Shown: piece after piece, positions 1 to 8,354 of the stretch
How positions within the stretch are numbered: the first letter of the stretch is position 1
Layout: every line of letters starts with the position of its first letter
Notes under the pieces: model-generated
The model's database searches: none
What the model saw: only the letters and a program-made list of their open reading frames with translations
Told to the model about the DNA's origin: nothing
Position numbers and translations under genes: made by a program
From: IOR16 sp963521065
GTDB taxonomy: Bacteria; Bacillota; Clostridia; Peptostreptococcales; Anaerovoracaceae
DNA: 64,000 nucleotides
NCBI GenBank assembly: GCA_963521065.1
Contig: CAUQTI010000015.1
Coordinates: forward strand, 1 to 64,000
Reading direction: 5' to 3'

Positions 1-275
1 AAAATATTTTAACGTGTTAAACTTTTTGTGTCCACATTTATATACTAGCACCATTTTCTGTATTTAATTTTTTAATTTATTGCAGCACATATAATATAAT
101 CCTACAAAGAATATTAGTTACTATATAATGAAGTGATAGGAATTGGCTTAATTTTATGATAAAATGAATAAATCATAACGAGAAAAACCGTTCATAAGGT
201 AAAAAATATAATTTATTACTAGTTTTATAATTACTAGGATGTATGATTTGAGTATAAAAATGTAGGAGGAATTTT
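1..275. other. AT-rich upstream region, no gene seen
   Basis: Very AT-rich sequence with no convincing open frame and no clear terminator or promoter pair. A strong ribosome binding site (AGGAGG at 264-269) at its end serves the first gene. It probably holds the promoter of the glycan operon, but I cannot place the hexamers with confidence. Confidence 0.4.
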
Positions 276-752
276 ATGGAGATAGGATGTGATATGGGGG
301 AATTAAGATCAGTAGAAATAAAAGATTTGGAGTTACTGTTTTTATGGACGAATGATACAGAAGTTAGAAATAATTCATTTTCTAATAAAAAAATTTTAAT
401 AGATGAACATAAGAACTGGTTCTTTTCTAAAATAAAAGATCCAAATTGTTTTATGTATATTTATCATGAGGCAGGTAGGGATAAGGGAGTTATTAGAATT
501 GATATTGAAAAATATATTGCAACTGTAAGTTATAGTGTGGATTCTATGTGGCGGGGAAATCATATAGGCTATAAGATGTTATTTGTACTAGAGGCTAAGA
601 TTTTAAAGGATAATATACCTGTAAAGTACATACATGGTTATGTTAAGGAGGAAAATTTAGCGTCAAGAAAGAATTTTATTAATGCAGGTTATATTGAACA
701 GCTAGATAAAAGTATAAATCTATATCAAAAAACAATAAAATACGACATTTAA
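276..752 (+). CDS. GNAT acetyltransferase, PseH-like
   Basis: A 158-residue GNAT-fold N-acetyltransferase. The N-terminus (LRSVEIKDLELLFLWTND) and the EHKNWF stretch resemble the acetyltransferases that act on UDP-4-amino-4,6-dideoxy-N-acetyl-altrosamine (PseH) or that are fused to PseG/SpsG-type hydrolases. The acetyl-CoA-binding turn is around residues 90-100 (WRGNHIGYK). PseH supplies the 4-N-acetyl group between the PseC and PseG steps; all other Pse enzymes are encoded downstream but no other PseH is obvious, so this is the best candidate. The start is supported by AGGAGG seven bases upstream. It stands about 60 bp before the exporter genes. The GNAT fold is secure; the exact substrate is inferred from family resemblance and context. 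Confidence 0.72.
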   Translation: MEIGCDMGELRSVEIKDLELLFLWTNDTEVRNNSFSNKKILIDEHKNWFFSKIKDPNCFMYIYHEAGRDKGVIRIDIEKYIATVSYSVDSMWRGNHIGYKMLFVLEAKILKDNIPVKYIHGYVKEENLASRKNFINAGYIEQLDKSINLYQKTIKYDI

Positions 753-812
753 TAGATATTATGATATAATAAATATGCATGTAAAAAACTAAATTTGGAG
801 AGAAATTAATTC

Positions 813-1592
813 ATGTGGAAAAAGTTATATACGCAGTTGAAAAAACAACAATTTTTATTTGAAGAACTTGTCAAGCGTGATTTTAAAAAAAAATATAAAA
901 GAACTGTTTTGGGAATGTTCTGGAGTGTATTATCTCCATTAATGATGTTGCTTGTTATGAGCATTGTATTTACAAATTTTTTTGGTAGGAATACACCGCA
1001 TTATACAATTTATTTATTTGCAGGTCAAATTGTATATTCATTTTATTCAGAATCAACAAATAGTGGAATGTCTTCCTTGGTAGCTAATGCAGGTATTTTT
1101 ACAAAGGTTAATGTGCCCAAATATATGTTTTTGCTTTCTAAGAATGTATCGTCTTTGATAAATTTTGGGCTTACATTACTGGTATTTTTTATATTTGTTG
1201 CACTGGATTACTTACCTTTTACATGGAAATTTATTTTGTTATTATACCCAATAGTTTGTATGGTTATTTTTAATTTTGGCGTAGGCTTAATACTTTCAGC
1301 GATGTTTGTTGTTTTCAAAGATATTCAATATCTATACTCAATTTTTTTACAAATGATTATGTACTTTTCGGCGGTATTTTATCGCATTGATACTTTTCCT
1401 ATTGAGGTGCAGCATTTATTTTATTTTAATCCATTGTATGTGTATATCAACTACTTTAGAGAAATTGTTATTAATTCATATATACCTGGATGGAAGCTTC
1501 ACTTCCTCTGTGCGGTTTATGCATTGACTGCAATAATTACAGGTGGATTTATTTATAAGAAGTACAACTATAAATTCTTATATTATGTATAG
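813..1592 (+). CDS. ABC-2 type polysaccharide exporter permease (Wzm/TagG-like)
   Basis: A 259-residue integral membrane protein with about six hydrophobic segments and the ABC-2 permease layout. It has a basic cytoplasmic N-terminus (FKKKYKRTVLGMFWSVLSPL) typical of Wzm/TagG/KpsM-type polysaccharide or teichoic-acid exporters. It should form the channel with the ATPase encoded 11 bp downstream and move a lipid-linked glycan across the membrane. The position at the head of the cluster suggests the glycan is finished in the cytoplasm and exported by ABC transport rather than by a Wzx/Wzy route; no Wzx or Wzy is seen. Confidence 0.88.
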   Translation: MWKKLYTQLKKQQFLFEELVKRDFKKKYKRTVLGMFWSVLSPLMMLLVMSIVFTNFFGRNTPHYTIYLFAGQIVYSFYSESTNSGMSSLVANAGIFTKVNVPKYMFLLSKNVSSLINFGLTLLVFFIFVALDYLPFTWKFILLLYPIVCMVIFNFGVGLILSAMFVVFKDIQYLYSIFLQMIMYFSAVFYRIDTFPIEVQHLFYFNPLYVYINYFREIVINSYIPGWKLHFLCAVYALTAIITGGFIYKKYNYKFLYYV

Positions 1593-1603
1593 GGGAGTAT
1601 GTT

Positions 1604-2338
1604 ATGGTTGAGTTAAAGGACGTGTCCGTACGTTATATCTTCGGAGATTTTAAGGATATTGGAATAAAAGAATATGTAGTTCGTCGAATTAAGAGAGATT
1701 ATGAGGTACGGGAATTTTGGGCTGTGGATAATGTGAGCTTTTCATTGAAAAAAGGAGAAATGCTTGGGATTGTTGGAGGAAATGGAGCTGGAAAATCTAC
1801 TCTTTTAAAGGTGATTTCAGGCATAATGATACCTACAAGAGGAACAGTTAAAGTGGAAGGAACTGTGGCTGCACTTTTAGAACTTGCCAGTGGCTTTGAC
1901 GGTGATTTAACCGTACGAGAAAATGCTTATCTTCGTGGGGCTATGCTTGGATATACAAGAGAATTTATGAATGAAAAATATGATGAAATTATTGCTTTTG
2001 CAGAGCTTGAAGAGTTTCAGGACAGACCGTTTAAACAACTTTCTTCTGGTATGAAATCTAGAATTGCCTTTTCAATTGCATGTTTGGTTAACCCTGAAAT
2101 TTTAATTTTAGATGAAGTATTATCTGTTGGAGATGGGGCTTTTCAAGAAAAAAGTGAGACTAAAATGAAGGAAATTATTAATGGCGGTGCAACGACATTT
2201 TTAGTATCACATTCACTGGCACAAGTTCGGAGAATGTGTGATAAGGTATTATGGCTAGATAAAGGAAAACAAATTGCTTTTGGTGAAACAAATAAAATTT
2301 GTGATCAATATCAAAATTTTTTAAATAAGAAGCAGTAA
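1604..2338 (+). CDS. Polysaccharide ABC transporter ATPase (Wzt/TagH-like)
   Basis: A 244-residue ABC ATPase with Walker A GGNGAGKST near residue 58, an ABC signature (LSSGM) and Walker B ILILDEVLSVGDGAF. The SVGD after Walker B is characteristic of the Wzt/TagH/RfbE export subfamily. It stops after the nucleotide-binding domain, so it lacks the C-terminal carbohydrate-binding domain of long Wzt proteins, which implies export that does not depend on a capped chain terminus. It pairs with the permease just upstream. The strong family motifs make the call firm; the exported glycan is inferred to be the Pse-containing polymer encoded here. Confidence 0.9.
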   Translation: MVELKDVSVRYIFGDFKDIGIKEYVVRRIKRDYEVREFWAVDNVSFSLKKGEMLGIVGGNGAGKSTLLKVISGIMIPTRGTVKVEGTVAALLELASGFDGDLTVRENAYLRGAMLGYTREFMNEKYDEIIAFAELEEFQDRPFKQLSSGMKSRIAFSIACLVNPEILILDEVLSVGDGAFQEKSETKMKEIINGGATTFLVSHSLAQVRRMCDKVLWLDKGKQIAFGETNKICDQYQNFLNKKQ

Positions 2339-2430
2339 ATTTTAGTAACTGGTGGTGTCGGACATATAGGAGCTGTCGTGAAGATTCAATATTATTGTTT
2401 TAGATAATGTGTACACTGAACATAAATGAG
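2339..2430 (+). pseudogene. Remnant of a galE-like UDP-glucose 4-epimerase 5' end
   Basis: Directly after the ATPase stop codon the sequence still reads, without a start codon, ILVTGGVGHIGAVV (2339-2380), the Rossmann start of GalE-type epimerases. Eleven bases later, in another frame, it reads IIVLDNVYTEHK (2391-2426), which matches the usual second strand (VVVLDNLSNGHK type). A frameshift/deletion separates the two pieces and stops follow. I therefore read this as the decayed start of a galE gene. The rest of the gap to 2667 is AT-rich with only fragmentary frames. A lost epimerase is notable because UDP-galactopyranose mutase at 26,529 needs UDP-galactose, so a functional galE must exist elsewhere. 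Confidence 0.6.
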
Positions 2431-2667
2431 AACTCTCAAGTGACAGGAATATAATAGTAGGAGATAGAAAGTAATTTTTTAAGAGTTTGGAAATGCAATG
2501 TATTTATTTTTAATATGTATAAGGGCTGTTTAGGTTAGAAATTATTAGATAGATTGGATATTTAATAAAAAGTATTTTAAATTACAGGAAAGTTTGTTGA
2601 ATGACAATTACTTAGAAGTTAATGCAAATAGAAAGAATAAGTAAAAACGGAAGAAGTATTGAATGTT

Positions 2668-3783
2668 ATGAAGATTAAAAATATAAGATGCATTATAAAA
2701 ATTTCAATTTTCATAAGTGGTTTAGTTGTCATATTATCCCCCCTATTGTTCTGTGGGGAGTTATATCCAATTAAATATGTGGTGAGTAAACAGATAACAA
2801 GTAAAAATCAAGTTACTTATGGATTAGCTTACGAGGATTTAAACCGTTATTATAAGCTTGAGTCATTAAAGAACAGAGACGTTTCTATTTGTGCATTAGG
2901 ATCTTCTAGAGTTATGCAATTTAAAGATATTTTTTTTGAAGATTCGTTTTATAATGCTGGTGGTGCTTGTGCAGGGATCAATGAATTTGAACCTTTTTTA
3001 AAGTCCTTAGATAAAGAAAGATTGCCAAAATATCTTCTTGTTTCTTTAGATGAATATTATTTTAATGAAAATTGGTCGGGGAAACTAAAAAATATTAATA
3101 GTTCTTTTTTTCTGAAATATCCAAAGAGAAAATCGATTAACACTTTATTTCGTGAAATATGGATGGACTATAAATGCGATAAATTAAATATTTCAGATTT
3201 AATAAAGGATAAAAATAAAATTGGTATTGTAGCTAAAGTAAGAAATGACGGATTTAGAAAAGATGGGTCTTATTATTATGCGGCTAGTTATGCCGCTGCA
3301 ATAGAAAATAGCAGTAAAGTTAGACCTGCAATTGAAGATACACTGGAACGAATTAGAACTGGAACAAGACGATATGAATATGGTGAAGAGATTAATCCTG
3401 ATGCATTGATTTATTTAAAATCATTTTTACAATATTGTAAGGAAAATGAGATTATTGTTATAGGATTTTTGCCACCAATTTCGTCAGTTGCGCTAGGTGA
3501 AATTAAGTATCGTCAAGAAAAATATAAATATTTTTTTGAACTATCTCCAACACTGAAAGACATATTTGATTTTTATGGGTATGAATATTATAATTTTTCC
3601 AATGTTAGTTCGCTAGGATGTAGTGACGAATATTTCATTGATGGATTTCATGGGTCTAGTGTAGTTTACTTAAGAATGTTGAAAAGTATGTTGTTGCAAG
3701 GATCTATATTGCAAGATATTTGTGATATAGATAACTTAGAATATTGGGACAAGCATAAGAAGTCAACATATACAGTAGATTAG
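2668..3783 (+). CDS. Membrane-anchored SGNH-like protein
   Basis: About 371 residues with one N-terminal membrane segment (residues about 5-28) and an extracellular domain. It shows a GSSR block I-like motif near residue 75 and a late D-G-F-H motif (DGFHGSS), the Ser and Asp/His spacing of SGNH hydrolase-fold proteins of the AlgX/DltD kind. Such proteins commonly move or accept acyl groups on exported polymers, though no MBOAT gene is adjacent here. The start is uncertain: ATG 2668 is taken, but an in-frame TTG at 2659 has a better-spaced GGAAG. It has paralogous folds at 25,513 and 31,662. Function beyond the fold is inferred. Confidence 0.6.
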   Translation: MKIKNIRCIIKISIFISGLVVILSPLLFCGELYPIKYVVSKQITSKNQVTYGLAYEDLNRYYKLESLKNRDVSICALGSSRVMQFKDIFFEDSFYNAGGACAGINEFEPFLKSLDKERLPKYLLVSLDEYYFNENWSGKLKNINSSFFLKYPKRKSINTLFREIWMDYKCDKLNISDLIKDKNKIGIVAKVRNDGFRKDGSYYYAASYAAAIENSSKVRPAIEDTLERIRTGTRRYEYGEEINPDALIYLKSFLQYCKENEIIVIGFLPPISSVALGEIKYRQEKYKYFFELSPTLKDIFDFYGYEYYNFSNVSSLGCSDEYFIDGFHGSSVVYLRMLKSMLLQGSILQDICDIDNLEYWDKHKKSTYTVD

Positions 3784-3805
3784 ATCGAGAACTGAGGGAT
3801 AAAGA

Positions 3806-5182
3806 ATGCATTTGCCAGAGGTAATTATTATTTATGAACACAAAGTAAGAGAGATTCAGTATTGCTATCTTTTGAAATATGAATTAGAGAAAAGAGGGTA
3901 CCATGTAAAAGTTTGTCATCATTCCTTTGGCAAGATTGTATTATATAAATTACTTGCCAGACCGAAAGTAGTTATTTCATTATGCGGGCTGACTGTTGAG
4001 TTGCAAGATAATTGGGCTGTAATTAATCAGCACCGTGATTTTCTTAGGGGAAGATCCCCTTACTTTATTAATTTGCAGGTGGAACAACTTTTTCGTGATG
4101 AACATGCGGCATATAATGTTATATTAAACGATGAGAATGTGGAAGGTTTATATTATATTTGTTGGGGTGAGCACAGAAGAAGGCAGTTACTGAATTTAGG
4201 TATCAATGAAGATTATATAGTTTTAGCAGGTGCTTTGCATTTAGATTTTTTGAAATCTCCATTAAATAAAATTTACTTAGATAAGCATGAAGTTGGAAAA
4301 AGATATGATTTGAATATTTCTAAACCATGGAATTTGTTTATTTCAAGTTATCCGTATGTTTCCTATGATGAAAAAACTTTAAAATGGGCGTTAGGAGTAA
4401 TGAATAGGAGCGGGGTAGCGACTTCTATTGAGGAGCTACGTACTTTAAGAGAAATATCTATAAGATCTCAGGAGACTACTTTAGAATGGATAGAAACTTA
4501 TTTATCCAGTGCAGATGTAGTTTTTATTTATAGGCCTCATCCGGGTGAAAAAAAGTCTGAAAAAATTTGTAACTTACTAAAGAAATACCCCCAAAAATTC
4601 TTTTATATATCAGAGCTTTCAATTCAACAATGGATATGTGTTAGTGAAGTTATAAATGTATGGGTCAGCACTGCAATTGCAGAAGTGTATGCTGCAGGTA
4701 AGATGTGTAACGTGGTACAACCATTTATGGTTCCTAATCGTTTAAAAGCGCCAATCTATGATATTTGTATACCTATTTCAACATATGAAGAATTTATAGA
4801 AGCTCAGAATCAGACAGTATTTAATAAAGACAAATTTCCCATTTCCCCAAAAGCTTTAGATGCTTATTATTATAGTGATGACATACCTGCATATAAAAGA
4901 GTTTGCGATTTAACTCAACGACTATTAGAAAGAAAACATTGGAAGAGAGTGAGGGGTAAGTTTAGCTTCTCAAGAATTTTTAGTAGAGCTTTTATTTATG
5001 AACTTTATACGTCTATATATGCAAAGTTTAATGTTAAGTTTAGTTATGTTTTACCTTTCAGAAAAAAAGATTTTATACGTGCTGAGAAAATTTATGATGA
5101 ACGCTATAGAGAAGAGTGCGAACTAAATGATTCAGAACAACAAATAAAAAGTATAATTAAGGAGATTGTATTCGAGGAGTAG
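3806..5182 (+). CDS. GT-B-like surface carbohydrate biosynthesis protein, copy 1
   Basis: A 458-residue cytoplasmic protein with no signal peptide or membrane segment. It has an N-terminal Rossmann-like half (IIIYEHKVREIQYCYLLKYE), a central FIYRPHPGE motif near residue 245, and a nucleotide-sugar-binding-like stretch (VWVSTAIAEVYAAGK). The RPHP and the following S-T-E region are reminiscent of GT-B transferases of the KpsS/CDP-glycerol/Kdo-type groups and of the surface carbohydrate biosynthesis family found next to nonulosonate genes. It is clearly homologous along its length to the next gene. I infer a glycosyltransferase, possibly using CMP-pseudaminic acid, but no substrate can be read from the sequence. 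Confidence 0.6.
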   Translation: MHLPEVIIIYEHKVREIQYCYLLKYELEKRGYHVKVCHHSFGKIVLYKLLARPKVVISLCGLTVELQDNWAVINQHRDFLRGRSPYFINLQVEQLFRDEHAAYNVILNDENVEGLYYICWGEHRRRQLLNLGINEDYIVLAGALHLDFLKSPLNKIYLDKHEVGKRYDLNISKPWNLFISSYPYVSYDEKTLKWALGVMNRSGVATSIEELRTLREISIRSQETTLEWIETYLSSADVVFIYRPHPGEKKSEKICNLLKKYPQKFFYISELSIQQWICVSEVINVWVSTAIAEVYAAGKMCNVVQPFMVPNRLKAPIYDICIPISTYEEFIEAQNQTVFNKDKFPISPKALDAYYYSDDIPAYKRVCDLTQRLLERKHWKRVRGKFSFSRIFSRAFIYELYTSIYAKFNVKFSYVLPFRKKDFIRAEKIYDERYREECELNDSEQQIKSIIKEIVFEE

Positions 5183-5190
5183 TAGGAAAC

Positions 5191-6588
5191 ATGCCAGAAA
5201 TATTAATTGTGTATGAACATAAAGTACGAGATTATCCGAGTTGTGTATTATTGAGTGAGGAACTGAAGAGAAGAGGATATTCAGTCGGAATTTGTCACTT
5301 GAATTTTCATTATAAATGGTTATACCAAATGTTTGCTAAACCGAAAATTGTCATAGGGAGTGCAGCTAGCTTGCATGAGATTGTCCCGCGATATACTTTT
5401 TATGATAATATGGTTGATATGCGAAGAGGAAGGGCACCATTTTTTCTAAATTTACAGATGGAACAGGTGTTTAGAGATGGAAATGAACAATATGGAATTA
5501 TTTTAGATTCAAATTATATAGATAGCATTCATTATGTCTGTTGGGGAGAAAAGCGAAAAGAACAACTTATAAAGTATGGTATAAAGGAAGACAAGATTGT
5601 TGTTTCAGGAGCAACTCATTTAGATTTTTTACAAGATTATATGGATGGATATTATTTGAATAAGGAAGAAATATCTAAACGTTATAAACTTGATGAAAAG
5701 AAAAAGTGGATATTGTACATATCAGGATTTTTATGGGCTAGTCAGTCTGAAAGTACAGTTTTATGGCAGCATGAGATTAATAAAAAAGAGGGAGAGGAGA
5801 TTGACTGCGAACGGATTATTAATGCAAGAAATGTTTGCATTCAGTCAAGAAAAATTACTTTAGATTGGGTGGAGAAATATCTAGATGAAAATGATATTGT
5901 ATTTATATATAGGCCGCACCCAGGTGAGAAGGAAAATGAAGCAATTAAACGATTGAAACATAAATTTTCGGAAAAATTTTATGTAATTCGAGAAGAGTCG
6001 GTACAACAGTGGATTAAGGTTTGTGAAACTATTGATGTTTGGACTAGTACGGCAGTAACAGAAATTTATTCTGCAAAAAAAGCTTGCAATATTATTCAGC
6101 CAATTGAATTGGATTCAATGATTGTACCAATCGTTTTAGATGGATGTTCTGCATTAAGAACATTTCATGAGTTCAAGGTTTCTCAAAGTGAACGGGAGTT
6201 TAATGAAAATCAATTTCCTATTAATCATAAGAAAGTTCAGCAATACTATGCGATTGAAAAACAGCGTGTATATCCTGCTTATTTAAAGATTTGTGATTTC
6301 GTTGAAAAAATCATGCAAAAATCAATACCGGAAGTGGGAAATGGAAAATTTATAAAAGTACTTTTTTGCAGTAAAGAATATTGGAAATGGAGATATATGG
6401 GATTTTATGCAGCGACCCATGTAAGACTTAGTAAAATAATGCTATATAAGAGGAAGAGCTTCAGAGCACTGGAAAATGCCTATAATAATAGTCATGTTCG
6501 GTTTGACTTAGAGTTAACAGAGGAAGATAAATTATTAGGAAGACGTATAAGAAGCATTGTAAATAGAATTGCTGAAATATATAAGTAA
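5191..6588 (+). CDS. GT-B-like surface carbohydrate biosynthesis protein, copy 2
   Basis: A 465-residue paralogue of the preceding gene, eight bases downstream. It shares the opening (ILIVYEHKVRDYPSCVLLSE), the RRGRAPFFLNLQMEQVFRDG stretch, the VCWGEKRKEQL motif and the FIYRPHPGEKE motif, and differs mainly in the C-terminal 100 residues. The pair looks like an old tandem duplication whose members may transfer the same donor onto different acceptors, or two related donors onto one chain. It lies immediately before pseB, which supports a link to nonulosonic acid. Transferase function is an inference from motif and context. Confidence 0.6.
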   Translation: MPEILIVYEHKVRDYPSCVLLSEELKRRGYSVGICHLNFHYKWLYQMFAKPKIVIGSAASLHEIVPRYTFYDNMVDMRRGRAPFFLNLQMEQVFRDGNEQYGIILDSNYIDSIHYVCWGEKRKEQLIKYGIKEDKIVVSGATHLDFLQDYMDGYYLNKEEISKRYKLDEKKKWILYISGFLWASQSESTVLWQHEINKKEGEEIDCERIINARNVCIQSRKITLDWVEKYLDENDIVFIYRPHPGEKENEAIKRLKHKFSEKFYVIREESVQQWIKVCETIDVWTSTAVTEIYSAKKACNIIQPIELDSMIVPIVLDGCSALRTFHEFKVSQSEREFNENQFPINHKKVQQYYAIEKQRVYPAYLKICDFVEKIMQKSIPEVGNGKFIKVLFCSKEYWKWRYMGFYAATHVRLSKIMLYKRKSFRALENAYNNSHVRFDLELTEEDKLLGRRIRSIVNRIAEIYK

Positions 6589-6608
6589 AGAAATTATGTG
6601 AGGTTACT

Positions 6609-7601
6609 ATGTTAAATGGAAAAACTATACTGATTACTGGCGGAACCGGATCTTTTGGTAAAAATTTTATTCGCACAGCTTTGCGTGATTATAAACCCAA
6701 GAAAATTATTGTTTACTCTAGGGATGAATTTAAACAATGGCAATTATCCGATTCACTAAAAGAATATTCAGAAGTTATGAGGTATTTTATTGGAGATGTA
6801 CGTGACAAAGAGAGGATGAAAAGAGCTTTTAATGGGGTGGATTATGTTATTCATGCAGCGGCAATGAAGCAAGTGCCCGCATGTGAATATAATCCTATTG
6901 AAGCAATTAAGACAAATATAGTTGGTGCAACAAATGTAATTGATTGTGCATTAGATTGTGGTGTAAAGAAAGTTGTAGCATTATCAACAGATAAAGCAGT
7001 AAATCCTATAAATTTATATGGGGGGACAAAGTTAGTATCTGATAAATTGTTTGTCGCAGCGAATTCTTATGCTGGAATGAATGGAACAATTTTTTCTGTC
7101 GTACGATATGGAAATGTAGCTGGTAGCAGGGGATCTGTAATACCATTTTTTAAACACTTAATAGAACAAGGGAAAACGAGTTTACCAATTACCGATTATC
7201 GGATGAGTAGATTTTGGATTAATTTGGATCAAGGTGTTGATTTAGTCATAAAGGCTCTTGATGAGGCTCAAGGTGGAGAAACGTTTATATCAAAAATTCC
7301 TTCTTTTAAAATTACTGATCTCGCGCAAGCAATGCTTCCAGGATGTAAAATGCAGGAAGTAGGTATACGTGAAGGTGAGAAATTACATGAAATTATGGTA
7401 ACAAGAGAAGATGCTCCAAATACATTGGAATTTGATAACCATTTTGTTATTTATCCTCAAATAAAGTGGGAAAATCAGGGGCAAAGAAATTGTAATGGAG
7501 GGATTGCCGTTATAGATGAGTTTGAATATAGTTCAGGAAAGAATAATTGGTGGCTAAGTGTTGAAGACTTACAAAAAAGATTAAATTTAATGAATTTTTA
7601 A
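6609..7601 (+). CDS. pseB: UDP-N-acetylglucosamine 4,6-dehydratase (inverting), PseB
   Basis: A 330-residue extended short-chain dehydrogenase. The NAD-binding motif TGGTGSFG is at residues 10-17 and the catalytic YGGTK (YxxxK) follows STDKAVNPIN, as in PseB/FlaA1. It performs the first step of pseudaminic acid synthesis, dehydrating UDP-GlcNAc with C5 inversion. The length matches the family. It heads a run of five contiguous Pse genes in the order B-F-C-I-G. A second 4,6-dehydratase of the larger CapD/WbpM type is encoded at 32,684 and is likely for another sugar. Confidence 0.93.
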   Translation: MLNGKTILITGGTGSFGKNFIRTALRDYKPKKIIVYSRDEFKQWQLSDSLKEYSEVMRYFIGDVRDKERMKRAFNGVDYVIHAAAMKQVPACEYNPIEAIKTNIVGATNVIDCALDCGVKKVVALSTDKAVNPINLYGGTKLVSDKLFVAANSYAGMNGTIFSVVRYGNVAGSRGSVIPFFKHLIEQGKTSLPITDYRMSRFWINLDQGVDLVIKALDEAQGGETFISKIPSFKITDLAQAMLPGCKMQEVGIREGEKLHEIMVTREDAPNTLEFDNHFVIYPQIKWENQGQRNCNGGIAVIDEFEYSSGKNNWWLSVEDLQKRLNLMNF

Positions 7602-7634
7602 ATGAGAGAAATGCTAAATATTGGGAGATTTTAA

Positions 7635-8348
7635 ATGGAACAAAAATCTAGTATCGCGATAATAACAGCTAGAGGTGGGAGTAAAAGAATTCCAAGAAAA
7701 AATGTAAGACTATTTTGTGGACGTCCTATAATTGAATATTCGATAAAAGCTGCATTGGAAGCAGAAATCTTTGATGAAGTCATGGTTTCTACAGATGATG
7801 AAGAGATTTCAGAAATAGCTAAGGAAAATGGAGCGAAAGTACCTTTTTTCAGAAGTAGAGAGTTATCTGATGACTATGCAACTACAGCGCAGGTTATAGC
7901 GGAGGTGCTATCATGTTATCATGCACTTGGGAAAGACTTTGATCAAATTTGTTGCATATATCCAACGGCACCTTTTGTTTCGCCTTTGAAACTGAGAAAG
8001 GGAATGAAGTTATTAGAGAAAGGGAACGCTGTGCTACCCGTTGTGAAATATTCCTTTCCGCCTCAACGGGCGTTTATTATTAATGAGAAGGGGTGTGCAC
8101 AGTATTATTGGCCGGAGAATAAGGATGCACGTTCTCAGGATTTGGATTCTTGGTATCACGACAGTGGTCAATTTTATTGCATCAGGATGGATGCTTTCAA
8201 TAATAGTCATTCATTAATTCCAAGTAGAACCATACCCATGATAGTGCCTGAATTAGAGGTTCAAGATATTGATACAGAAGAAGATTGGGAAATAGCAGAA
8301 TTGAAATATCAATTAATGATAAATGATATAGTGAGGAAAGATAGGTGA
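7635..8348 (+). CDS. pseF: Pseudaminic acid cytidylyltransferase, PseF
   Basis: A 237-residue CMP-sugar synthetase. The N-terminal nucleotide-binding signature ARGGSKRIPRKN (residues 12-23) is typical of CMP-nonulosonate cytidylyltransferases, and the YPTAPF stretch around residue 117 matches the PseF/NeuA core. It activates pseudaminic acid with CTP, the last step before transfer. It sits between pseB and pseC. Discrimination from NeuA/legionaminate forms rests on the surrounding Pse genes and on the pattern of the N-terminal motif. Confidence 0.9.
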   Translation: MEQKSSIAIITARGGSKRIPRKNVRLFCGRPIIEYSIKAALEAEIFDEVMVSTDDEEISEIAKENGAKVPFFRSRELSDDYATTAQVIAEVLSCYHALGKDFDQICCIYPTAPFVSPLKLRKGMKLLEKGNAVLPVVKYSFPPQRAFIINEKGCAQYYWPENKDARSQDLDSWYHDSGQFYCIRMDAFNNSHSLIPSRTIPMIVPELEVQDIDTEEDWEIAELKYQLMINDIVRKDR

Positions 8349-8354
8349 TTTCAA

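Noticed and set aside
2431..2667. Further galE fragments or a small gene in the gap
   Set aside because: Only a short open stretch ending in a stop near 2,643 (reading ESLLNDNYLEVNANRKNK) can be seen; no start, no ribosome binding site and no recognisable domain.
6461..6676. Minus-strand reading frame across the end of the second GT-like gene and pseB start
   Set aside because: It lies antisense to two well-supported genes with strong protein motifs and has no ribosome binding site; a shadow frame.
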